Shown: one piece after another, positions 7,534-14,041 of the stretch
How positions within the stretch are numbered: the first letter of the stretch is position 1
Layout: the number at the start of each line of letters is the position of its first letter
IMG/VR virus record: IMGVR_UViG_3300025325_000038
Location: 1-49,121 of that record
Reading direction: 5' to 3' (one strand)
Origin: a virus
DNA length: 49,121 bases
Position numbers and translations under genes: made by a program
The notes under the pieces: generated by a model
Told to the model about the DNA's origin: nothing
What the model saw: only the letters and a program-made list of their open reading frames with translations
The model's database searches: none

Positions 7534-7745
7534 AGTTCATCGTGCTTTGGCTCGGCGTCGCCGCTGCGGTCCTACTAGCCGTCGGTGGTGTCGCCCTCGT
7601 GATCGCCGGCGTCCAGTTCATCGCTGCCCAGCCCGGTCTCTGGTGGATCCCGGCCATCATCTTCGGGACGGCGCTGATCGCGACCGTTGTGACGGCGATT
7701 GACTACTTGTCTGAGAAGCGCCCGCCGAAGGCGCCCAAGCCATGA
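7530..7745 (+). CDS. small two-helix membrane protein
   Basis: The 71-residue product starts at an ATGA overlap (7530). It has two hydrophobic segments, roughly residues 4-30 (VLWLGVAAAVLLAVGGVALV) and 38-60 (LWWIPAIIFGTALIATVVTA), followed by a short basic tail (SEKRPPKAPKP). The topology is consistent with an inner-membrane protein. It could be a superinfection or accessory membrane factor or a holin-like protein, but it lies far from the lysis genes, so no role is claimed. Confidence 0.55.
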   Translation: MKFIVLWLGVAAAVLLAVGGVALVIAGVQFIAAQPGLWWIPAIIFGTALIATVVTAIDYLSEKRPPKAPKP

Positions 7746-7945
7746 ACCCGTGGTACCGCATCCGACGCTGGCTGCATCGCCATGGGCGCCATCGCCTCTG
7801 CCGTAAGGTCCTTGTGCCAGACAAGATCTCCTACGATCAAGAGTGGCTCCCTGCCGGTATTGACCCCGATACAGGCGAGAGGGTGCTGATTGACGTGACC
7901 TCGTGGTCGGGTCGTCCCATCTCATGGAAGACGATCCACGAATGA
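7742..7945 (+). CDS. hypothetical protein, 67 residues
   Basis: This small gene opens at ATGA with the previous one and closes at ATGA with the next. It has a strongly basic N-terminus (YRIRRWLHRHGRHRLCRK) and a mixed C-terminal half. The basic start would suit nucleic-acid or membrane-surface binding, but nothing more specific is visible. Confidence 0.5.
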   Translation: MNPWYRIRRWLHRHGRHRLCRKVLVPDKISYDQEWLPAGIDPDTGERVLIDVTSWSGRPISWKTIHE

Positions 7946-8151
7946 GGCGCTTCAATCTCGTCAGGAAGGAAGACAAGACCGGCGTCAGCGGAACGGGCAT
8001 CGTGGCCGAGGGCGTCCTGTTCAGCACGGGCAAAGTCGTCATCGCGTGGATCACGACCTATCGCAGCATCGCGGTCTATGACTCCCTTGCCGAGCTCATC
8101 GCGATCCATGGTCACGAGGGGACGACGGCCGTGTTCTGGGTCGACCAGTGA
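7942..8151 (+). CDS. hypothetical protein, 69 residues
   Basis: It starts at ATG 7942, overlapping the preceding stop. The sequence alternates short beta-like strands (FNLVRKEDKTGVSGTGIVAEGVLF, VVIAWITT), suggesting a small beta-barrel. I do not recognise a family. It is coupled to the downstream RusA-like gene by a GTGA overlap. Confidence 0.5.
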   Translation: MRRFNLVRKEDKTGVSGTGIVAEGVLFSTGKVVIAWITTYRSIAVYDSLAELIAIHGHEGTTAVFWVDQ

Positions 8152-8570
8152 GGTGGGACGCCGTCATCCCGGGCCAACCGGTAAGCCTGAATGACAGCAT
8201 CAGGATGGGCAAGCTCGGCGTCCAGCGCAAGGGACGACCGGTGCTCAACGTCGATGGTAGCCAGAAGGTCATCACGCGACCCGTCAAGACCGAACAGGCA
8301 AAGCGGTATCAGGCAGACGCTCAGCTCATCCTGCAGGCGGCCAAGCCTTCCCACTTCAGCCCAACCGGGCAACTCCGCGTCACCTTCGACATCGAGCTCG
8401 ACCACGACATGGACAGCGACAACATCGTCAAGCCACTGTGCGACGCCCTGAAGCGGGCGATCGTCTACGACGACATCCACTTCCTGCCGTGCGTCAGGTC
8501 CAAGAAGGCCGTGCGTGGCACACGGCTGCCGTTCGTCCTGATGACCATCGAAGAGGTTGAAGATGTCTGA
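8148..8570 (+). CDS. RusA-like Holliday-junction resolvase
   Basis: The 140-residue protein begins at GTG 8148. The central FDIELDHDMDSDNIVKPLCD segment has the D-x-D-N-x2-K pattern (D89, D91, N92, K95) followed by D99 and DD at 108-109. That arrangement is characteristic of RusA-family resolvases, which cut branched DNA in phage recombination. Length is close to the family norm of about 120-140. Its role fits with the ERF annealing protein and upstream nuclease in the same early region. All acidic metal-binding positions appear intact. Confidence 0.8.
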   Translation: MRWDAVIPGQPVSLNDSIRMGKLGVQRKGRPVLNVDGSQKVITRPVKTEQAKRYQADAQLILQAAKPSHFSPTGQLRVTFDIELDHDMDSDNIVKPLCDALKRAIVYDDIHFLPCVRSKKAVRGTRLPFVLMTIEEVEDV

Positions 8571-8829
8571 TGATCTCGACACCCGCGCGTATCAGGGTCC
8601 AGATGGGCTGGTTGTGCCATGGCGCGTCGGATACCGACCCCACCAAGGCCCATCCAAGCACGACGCAGAGATCATCGAACTGCAGACGCCCGAGCAGTTC
8701 GCCGCCTTGCCTGACGGCACGGTGCTGATCTCGATCTTTGGAGAGGAGAAGACGAAGGGCGTCGACTTGATTGACCTCGACACGCGCATGGGTCGCCTCG
8801 CATGGGGGCTCCCAGACAGGAGGGTCTGA
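8563..8829 (+). CDS. hypothetical protein, 88 residues
   Basis: It starts at ATG 8563 behind an AAGAGG ribosome site and overlaps the resolvase end by 8 bases. An extended N-terminal segment precedes a strand-rich core (LPDGTVLISIFGEEKTKGVDLIDLD). No family is recognised. Its stop is part of a TGATG overlap with the next gene. Confidence 0.5.
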   Translation: MSDDLDTRAYQGPDGLVVPWRVGYRPHQGPSKHDAEIIELQTPEQFAALPDGTVLISIFGEEKTKGVDLIDLDTRMGRLAWGLPDRRV

Positions 8830-9107
8830 TGCCTGACCCAAGGTTCGTACCCGTGGATCTGACCATGCTGCAGGACGAAGGCGTCCTGATGGCGGCCAAC
8901 GAAGCATTCTTCTGGCCGCTTGGGTTGGCGTTGACGTGGAGCTACGACTCCGACACCGGTCAGGCAAGCGATCTTCACGTTCGCCAGTGGGAGTTCGACG
9001 ATGGCCACCTTGAGAGGATCGATCTTGATCCCGGGGACCCAGTCGGGGCCGAACGCCGTGGGCGCTTCCAGAGCTGGCGAGGGGCACGACACATGGTCGA
9101 TGCCTGA
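8829..9107 (+). CDS. hypothetical protein, 92 residues
   Basis: The start at 8829 is supported by a clear AGGAGGG ribosome site and a TGATG overlap. The middle portion (EAFFWPLGLALTWSYDSDTGQASDLHVRQWEFDDG) looks like a small mixed alpha/beta fold. No recognised motif. Operonic with the SLOG-like gene that follows. Confidence 0.55.
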   Translation: MPDPRFVPVDLTMLQDEGVLMAANEAFFWPLGLALTWSYDSDTGQASDLHVRQWEFDDGHLERIDLDPGDPVGAERRGRFQSWRGARHMVDA

Positions 9108-9564
9108 TCCAACCGTCGTCATCGCTGGCAGCCGAGCGCTCCCGCAAGGGCAGGCAGCCCGCCTCCTGATCCGCTTCCTCGCCGCGCTGCCCGGTGGATC
9201 CCTGATCCTGATGCGCAGGGGCCTGTTCACATCACCCGGACACTTCGAGGCGCAAGTCGAGCACGTCATCGATCTGATCGGCCTTCGGCTCGAATGGTGC
9301 CAGCCTCAGCCCGGTGGCCGGCAGGAAGTCTTCGCCCGCGACCGTGAGATGGTCGAGCGAGCGGATCTCGTGCTGACCTTCATCAACGCCCACCAGATCG
9401 GAGACGAGGAGTCGGGCACCGTGGCTCTCGCCGACAAGGCCATGCTGGCCGACAAGATCGTCTACACATACGCCCTCAAGGAGGCCGGCGACGAGGTTCT
9501 CGTCGAGCGCGTCGGGGAGTGGGATCCAGAAGCTCGCTGGGAGCAACTTGTCCCATCCGTGTAG
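9100..9564 (+). CDS. second SLOG-like nucleotide-binding protein
   Basis: It starts at ATG 9100 and overlaps the previous stop by 8 bases; 154 residues. It opens with VVIAGSRALPQGQ, a strand-Gly-Ser-Arg beginning typical of YspA/SLOG proteins. ADLVLTFINAHQ and a serine/threonine/alanine helix (GTVALADKAMLADKIV) follow, the latter fitting the nucleoside-binding loop. The classical GGAxGxD motif is less clear than in the protein at 7075-7533, so the placement is weaker. The presence of two such proteins in one operon is noteworthy. Confidence 0.5.
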   Translation: MPDPTVVIAGSRALPQGQAARLLIRFLAALPGGSLILMRRGLFTSPGHFEAQVEHVIDLIGLRLEWCQPQPGGRQEVFARDREMVERADLVLTFINAHQIGDEESGTVALADKAMLADKIVYTYALKEAGDEVLVERVGEWDPEARWEQLVPSV

Positions 9565-9573
9565 GATGCCCGG

Positions 9574-10002
9574 GTGGCGATCGACATTCCGTTCCCGCCA
9601 GCCGCCCTGCAGGAGACGTTGTACTGGGGCAGGTTCTTCGCTGATGAGTGGCGTAGAGACCCGCCCCCGCAGATGATGCACTCAGCGAGCCTGACGGATG
9701 ACGGCACACCGCAATGGACGTCTGCCTTCGCCGGCTGGATCTCGAATGCGCCCGGGGAAGAGGAGCGCCATCGAACGACCGCCGTCATGCGGCGCCTTCG
9801 GCGTATCGCGCCCCGTGAGTTCGAGGTCCTCTGGCGGACACTGCTCCTCGGAGAGACGATCGAGCAGACCACGGACTGGCTCAACGAGCGAGCCAAGCGT
9901 AACGACATCCCGCTCCCGAATGGCCGGGAGGTTCACTATCGACTCAAGGACACCGTCGCCCTGATGATGGCAGGAGTCGGGTTCGCGCAGGCCTATTGGT
10001 AA
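9574..10002 (+). CDS. putative helix-turn-helix regulator
   Basis: This 142-residue protein starts at GTG 9574. The second half (RRLRRIAPREFEVLWRTLLLGETIEQTTDWLNERAKRNDIPLP and then a basic helix) reads like a sigma-region-4 or HTH-type DNA-binding fold in which a two-helix unit is followed by a recognition helix. Proteins placed at the end of a phage early operon often switch on late transcription, so a late regulator is a reasonable inference, but no named family is recognised. Confidence 0.45.
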   Translation: MAIDIPFPPAALQETLYWGRFFADEWRRDPPPQMMHSASLTDDGTPQWTSAFAGWISNAPGEEERHRTTAVMRRLRRIAPREFEVLWRTLLLGETIEQTTDWLNERAKRNDIPLPNGREVHYRLKDTVALMMAGVGFAQAYW

Positions 10003-10005
10003 GCC

Positions 10006-10638
10006 GTGCCCCCCGATCGCAGACGGTGGGTTGTCGCCGTCTGGACCGGCTGCATCACCTTGGGACTGATCCTTGGGTCGGTCATAGGCGCCCAGATTGA
10101 GCCTCAGGAGCCTGCGGGGCCCACCATACCGCCCTCTGCTCCCGCCACGAGCTCGGCGCCGCCGTCCCCATCACCGAGCCCCACCGTGGCTGTGGTTCGC
10201 CCAGAAGACCATCCAGAGACAATCGCCGAGCTCGAACGCCATACGGTGATCGAGCCGAAGGCGGAGAGGAGGCCGAAGCGCCAGCCTCCGCCCGAGATGT
10301 ATCCGATCCCAGCCGGGGCATACAGGCCATGGCGGACCTTCAGCGCCAATGTGGAAGCTGCTCGGCGCTATGCGCTCGCCCGCCTCGAGAGCGTCCAGTT
10401 CAACTGCCTCGATCGACTCTTCACCCGCGAGTCGGGCTGGCGGGTCCATGCGAGGAACAAGAGCTCCGGGGCGTACGGGATCCCTCAGGCCTTACCCGGC
10501 AGGAAGATGGCTTGGGCTGGCGACGACTGGCGGGACAACGCCACGACACAGGTGAGGTGGGGCATCCACTACGTGAACGTCCGCTACGGGTCGGCGTGCA
10601 GCGCCCTCCAGCACGCCTATCGAACGGGGTGGTACTGA
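10006..10638 (+). CDS. membrane-anchored lytic transglycosylase-like protein (lysis)
   Basis: The start is GTG 10006; 210 residues. A hydrophobic segment at about residues 9-30 is a signal anchor. A long Pro/Ser/Thr-rich linker (to about residue 110) leads to a C-terminal domain. That domain contains FTRESGWRVHARN, SSGAYGIPQALPG and ATTQVRWGIHYVNVRYGSACSAL, the E-S-G-W, G-A-Y-G-I-P-Q and W-G-x-x-Y elements of SLT/goose-type lysozyme-like transglycosylases. The glutamate in RESGW would be the catalytic acid. It is likely a cell-wall enzyme used in lysis. It is the last + strand gene, followed by a strong hairpin. Confidence 0.75.
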   Translation: MPPDRRRWVVAVWTGCITLGLILGSVIGAQIEPQEPAGPTIPPSAPATSSAPPSPSPSPTVAVVRPEDHPETIAELERHTVIEPKAERRPKRQPPPEMYPIPAGAYRPWRTFSANVEAARRYALARLESVQFNCLDRLFTRESGWRVHARNKSSGAYGIPQALPGRKMAWAGDDWRDNATTQVRWGIHYVNVRYGSACSALQHAYRTGWY

Positions 10639-10650
10639 CCGCATACGAAA

Positions 10651-10672
10651 GGCGGGCCCCGGGAGGCCCGCC
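10651..10672. terminator. bidirectional terminator between convergent operons
   Basis: GGCGGGCC (10651-10658) and GGCCCGCC (10665-10672) form a perfect 8-bp stem with a 6-base loop, preceded by GAAA and followed by CTTC. It lies between the end of the rightward early operon and the end of the leftward late operon, so it can serve both strands. Confidence 0.75.
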
Positions 10673-10697
10673 CTTCATGCCCGATGGAGGCCTAACC

Positions 10698-11033
10698 TCA
10701 AGGTGTCGAAGAGGACACCCTCTGGACAGTGTTGTGGACACCCATCGAGATCTGGGCGATGCCGTACCACGCGAGGAAGGCGGCAAAGGCGCCCTGAACG
10801 CTGATCGTTTCGGTTCCGCCAAGCTGCGTCAGCGTTGAGCCGTAGGCTCCGATGACGAGCAGGGCCGAGAGGACGAAGGCCACGATCGGCTCACGCGATG
10901 CATCGATCCATGCCCCAAGTCCGCCGAGCTTCTTGAGGATCCCGATGATCCCCGTGATGAGCGCAGCCCCGACGGTGGCACCAGCCGCCGTGAGGATCAG
11001 CGCCAGATTGATCGTGTCGAGATCGGTGGGCAT
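10698..11033 (-). CDS. holin-like membrane protein
   Basis: This 111-residue protein has a good GGAAGGAGAG ribosome site before its ATG. Three hydrophobic segments (about residues 8-34, 49-66, 81-100) and short charged loops give the size and topology of a class I-type holin, which would permeabilise the inner membrane. It is the last gene of the leftward late operon and sits near a cysteine peptidase-like gene and, on the other strand, the transglycosylase gene. Holin assignment is by topology and position only. Confidence 0.6.
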   Translation of the reverse strand: MPTDLDTINLALILTAAGATVGAALITGIIGILKKLGGLGAWIDASREPIVAFVLSALLVIGAYGSTLTQLGGTETISVQGAFAAFLAWYGIAQISMGVHNTVQRVSSSTP

Positions 11034-11045
11034 ATCTCTCCTTCC

Positions 11046-11180
11046 CTAGTTGTCTTCGGCCGCAGGGAGATCCTCGGCCGGTTCGGGCGTGTCTTCGATG
11101 CCGCCGGTAGCGTCCGGTACAGCATCCGGATCGTCGTCGATCTCGTCGATCTCGTCGACCGGCTTGAGCGGGTCGGTCAT
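11046..11180 (-). CDS. 44-residue highly acidic protein
   Basis: A short reading frame with an excellent GGAGGT ribosome site upstream of ATG 11180. About a third of the residues are Asp/Glu and several are Pro, with only two charged basic residues visible, so it is probably disordered. It lies between the holin-like and peptidase-like genes. No function is known; the strong ribosome site is the main support. Confidence 0.55.
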   Translation of the reverse strand: MTDPLKPVDEIDEIDDDPDAVPDATGGIEDTPEPAEDLPAAEDN

Positions 11181-11188
11181 GTTACCTC

Positions 11189-11815
11189 CTAGCCCGGTGG
11201 TCGCTTGTTGATGAATGTCGTCCTGTAGCTCAGCCGCTCGAAGCCGTCCCGCAGATCAGGGCCCCGGAGCCGAGAGTGCGGCGGGATCCTCGGCCGGCTG
11301 TCGCTGCCGAAGTCGGGGTCGGTCACGATGAACACGTCCGGGTCGGCCGATCTATCGATCGCCCAAGCCACAACGCTGTGCCCCGAGATGTACGTGTCGC
11401 TTCGTCCTCGGGCAGGAACGGTCCGGCTGTAGCTCCGACGACCGATCTTCGGGATGTCCCCATACCAGATCGCAAGCGCGCAAGGATGGCCCTTGTCGAG
11501 CTGGTCCTTGACTCCCTCCCAATCGAGTGCCGCATAGACGGCCGGGATGCCCCGAGCCCTGAGCTCGAGCGACATGCAGAAGTTGTCCCATCCATGAGGG
11601 ACGCCATTGACCACGGAACCGCAAACCGTGCCGGGGGTCGCGTTGCGATGACGAGTCCGCATCGACTTCCCAAGCGCAGACAGGTTGAGGATGACCTTGC
11701 CGGTGTAGCGCTGGATGATGCTGGCCGTTGAACACACGGCGCAACCGAGATACTGCCCTCCGACGATCGGCGGGTTCCGCTTGAACTCCGAGTAGACCGG
11801 ATACGGGTCAGCCAT
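11189..11815 (-). CDS. papain-like/C39-type cysteine peptidase domain protein (possible endolysin or virion peptidase)
   Basis: The 208-residue product contains GCAVCSTASIIQRY (Cys within a Gly-Cys-x2-Cys turn at the start of a helix). SGHSVVAWAI follows (a His preceded by SG), and then a DPDFG-type turn. This is the Cys...His...Asp order of C39/papain-like peptidases such as those in phage tail tips or endolysins. It is placed between a fibre gene and the holin-like gene. The likely role is peptidoglycan cross-link cleavage during entry or lysis. No signal peptide is evident, and the catalytic assignment rests on motif order, so other cysteine hydrolases remain possible. Confidence 0.55.
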   Translation of the reverse strand: MADPYPVYSEFKRNPPIVGGQYLGCAVCSTASIIQRYTGKVILNLSALGKSMRTRHRNATPGTVCGSVVNGVPHGWDNFCMSLELRARGIPAVYAALDWEGVKDQLDKGHPCALAIWYGDIPKIGRRSYSRTVPARGRSDTYISGHSVVAWAIDRSADPDVFIVTDPDFGSDSRPRIPPHSRLRGPDLRDGFERLSYRTTFINKRPPG

Positions 11816-11851
11816 TGGCCCTCCTCTCGGGCACCATCCTAACGTGCGTGT

Positions 11852-12430
11852 CTAGCCGACGAGCCGATAAGCGACCGCAGCAGGGACGTAGATGTTGGCG
11901 GGGCTGCCGGTTTTGGTCCCGATCACTTGAAGCTGCTTATAGGTCGCAGCGGAGAAAATGTCGTCAATCTCAACGGCCTTCGGAGTCCATGTTGAGGCTG
12001 AGTCGGCCGACGTGTTGAAGGACGCGACCGTCGTCGGTGAGTTGCCGGCCGTGTACTTCTTCAGTTCGATCGTCCAGTAGTTCGAGCCATCGTTCGTCCC
12101 GCTCACGAAGATCGTCGAGTAGAACGTTTCCAACCACAGGTCGGTCGCGCCCCAAGGCGTCATCCGTCCACTCGTGGTCGCGGAGACGGAGAGCGGCATG
12201 AGGTTGTCCGTGACCCCGAAGTCAGTCCGATAGAACGTCGTGCTCAGCCATCGCGTGCCGTTATATCGATACTCGAGGTCGCGATCGGTGCGATAGCAGA
12301 AGTCGCCACTGGCGGGCGAGCCCGGGAAGGCACTGCCGACTGTGTATGCGAAGCCCCCGAAAAGATGTGCCTCATCCCACTCTGGATCGCTGATCGGGCC
12401 CGGGCTCGGGGTGGCATGACTAATCGGCAT
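11852..12430 (-). CDS. tail fibre/virion protein with shared N-terminal module
   Basis: The 192-residue protein opens with SHATPSPGPISDPEWDEAH, nearly the same as the opening of the gene at 44275-45102 (THATPAAPGGISATEWDEVH). A beta-rich body without a known motif follows, with many Thr/Ser and aromatic residues, typical of phage fibres. This N-terminal segment may be a virion attachment peptide. The gene lies just after the tail-hub gene, as expected for a receptor-binding or accessory tip protein. Confidence 0.55.
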   Translation of the reverse strand: MPISHATPSPGPISDPEWDEAHLFGGFAYTVGSAFPGSPASGDFCYRTDRDLEYRYNGTRWLSTTFYRTDFGVTDNLMPLSVSATTSGRMTPWGATDLWLETFYSTIFVSGTNDGSNYWTIELKKYTAGNSPTTVASFNTSADSASTWTPKAVEIDDIFSAATYKQLQVIGTKTGSPANIYVPAAVAYRLVG

Positions 12431-12439
12431 CAGTTCTCC

Positions 12440-14041
12440 CTACACATCGAGCGTGCGTGCAGTCGCGTAGAGCCAGTCGACAGAGTTGGGCGCCGTGGTC
12501 ATCACGAACTCTCCGGCCTCTTGATCGCCCTCGGTCCAGTCGATGTCGAGGCGCTGGATGAGCCCTGACTTGAAGATCGACAGCGTGCCCGAGATGTACC
12601 CGAAGGGGATCGAGAATGTCGTCGTCGTGTCGTCCGTAGCCGGAGTCGGGGTGCCCTGATAGAAGGCCCCGTACGAGGTCTCGGTATCGGCGTCGGTGAC
12701 GACCTGCAGATTGATCGCGGCGACCTCAGGCTCGCGCTTGCGGAGGTACTTCCAGAGCAGGAACGGGTCCTCGTTTCGGAGGTCGAACATGCCCCTGAAC
12801 TCGACGTGGGCCTTCCCGTTCTTGGCTCCTGAGGGGAAAGAGATCTTGAGCGCCCGGAGGGGCAGGAACTTGTTGAACGGGGTGACGCCCCCATCTTCGC
12901 TGAAGGCCCACAACTGGATCGGTAGGATGTCACCCGGGTAGAGATGCCTCGGCACTCCGGCGATCGAGGGCACGTCCTTCGTGTGCCACATGAAGCTGTA
13001 TGCCCACTGCGGGAAGCGCAGGCCGCGCGGCCCCTCGCCGACGACTGAGCCCGGGCCAGATGGACTGCCCGGGTCGCCAGCAGCATTGCCGAAGACGATG
13101 ACGTTCGCCCGCTGGTCGACGGTCGCCTGCGTCTTGAAGTTGGTCTCGTTGAAGTGCGTTTCTGCTCGCTGCCAGCGGTCGTGGATGTCCTCGAGGTCGG
13201 TATCCGTAGCCCGCTTGAAGACCGTCGTCCCATCGGCCGCGAAGGGCGACCCGCCCCAGACGAAGGCATCGGTCACGAACTCGCTCCCGTCCTCGTCCGC
13301 GTTCAGCTCTCGGAAGCCCCAGTAGGCACCCTCGAAGCCACCAGAACCGACGATCGGGGCATGGTTCGGCTTGTCACTGAAACCCCATGGAGCCTCGACA
13401 TCTTGGATCGCGTGATAGTGGAACGCATCGTCAGGGCCGATGTAATAGATCGCGCCAGAGAGGTACGAGGACAGGCTCTCAGGGAGGAAACGGAGCTTCG
13501 AGCCCTGCTCTGGCCATGCCCAGCCCTTCGTTCCCTGACCGGTGATGACGTCGATCACATCGTCGATCTTCGTCGTCAGATCGAAGCCAGAGGGCATATC
13601 GAAGTACGTCGTGAGCGCTGTCCTGATGATCGCCCCATCCATCGTGCTCGAAGTGATGTTCGGGGGCGCATTGAGGTAGTCGGTCGTCCGCCTGAAGATG
13701 CGTTTGTCGAGCAGGATGTTGTTGTCGACAGCGTAGACGACGAACGATCGGACCTGCGTCTCATCCTTCCCGTCCCCAGCTGGGAAGAAGCTCGAGCGTC
13801 CGACGCGCAGCACGTATCCAGCCCACATTGCCTGCCCGTCGATCTTGAGCTTGAGCCTCGACCCTGTCACGAATGAGAGCTCTCGATCGGGATCTCGGAA
13901 GGTGACCTTTGCCATGGCCGGCATGGCGCCAGAGCTGACCTCGAACTCGGCCATCTTGATCACGGCGTGGCTGGCAAGATCGACTGTCGCCCCGCCCTTG
14001 GGTGTGACGAGAACCTCGACGTCGCTACCCTCGAAGCTCAT
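12440..14041 (-). CDS. tail hub/baseplate protein (paralog of part of the next gene)
   Basis: This 533-residue protein resembles the baseplate hub domain of siphophage tail proteins. The segment FITGSRLKLKI-like (here SFVTGSRLKLKIDG), followed by W/YxGYxLRVGR and then a DNNILLDKRIF motif, closely tracks residues 590-700 of the 1668-residue neighbour (FITGSRVRVDL, YSGYMLTAGR, ADINILFSKRVV). This indicates a duplicated domain. The C-terminal ~60 residues also resemble the C-terminus of that neighbour (SGTLSIFKSGLIQRLDIDWTE). It is likely part of the tail tip complex. It overlaps the neighbouring start by an ATGA. Confidence 0.65.
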   Translation of the reverse strand: MSFEGSDVEVLVTPKGGATVDLASHAVIKMAEFEVSSGAMPAMAKVTFRDPDRELSFVTGSRLKLKIDGQAMWAGYVLRVGRSSFFPAGDGKDETQVRSFVVYAVDNNILLDKRIFRRTTDYLNAPPNITSSTMDGAIIRTALTTYFDMPSGFDLTTKIDDVIDVITGQGTKGWAWPEQGSKLRFLPESLSSYLSGAIYYIGPDDAFHYHAIQDVEAPWGFSDKPNHAPIVGSGGFEGAYWGFRELNADEDGSEFVTDAFVWGGSPFAADGTTVFKRATDTDLEDIHDRWQRAETHFNETNFKTQATVDQRANVIVFGNAAGDPGSPSGPGSVVGEGPRGLRFPQWAYSFMWHTKDVPSIAGVPRHLYPGDILPIQLWAFSEDGGVTPFNKFLPLRALKISFPSGAKNGKAHVEFRGMFDLRNEDPFLLWKYLRKREPEVAAINLQVVTDADTETSYGAFYQGTPTPATDDTTTTFSIPFGYISGTLSIFKSGLIQRLDIDWTEGDQEAGEFVMTTAPNSVDWLYATARTLDV

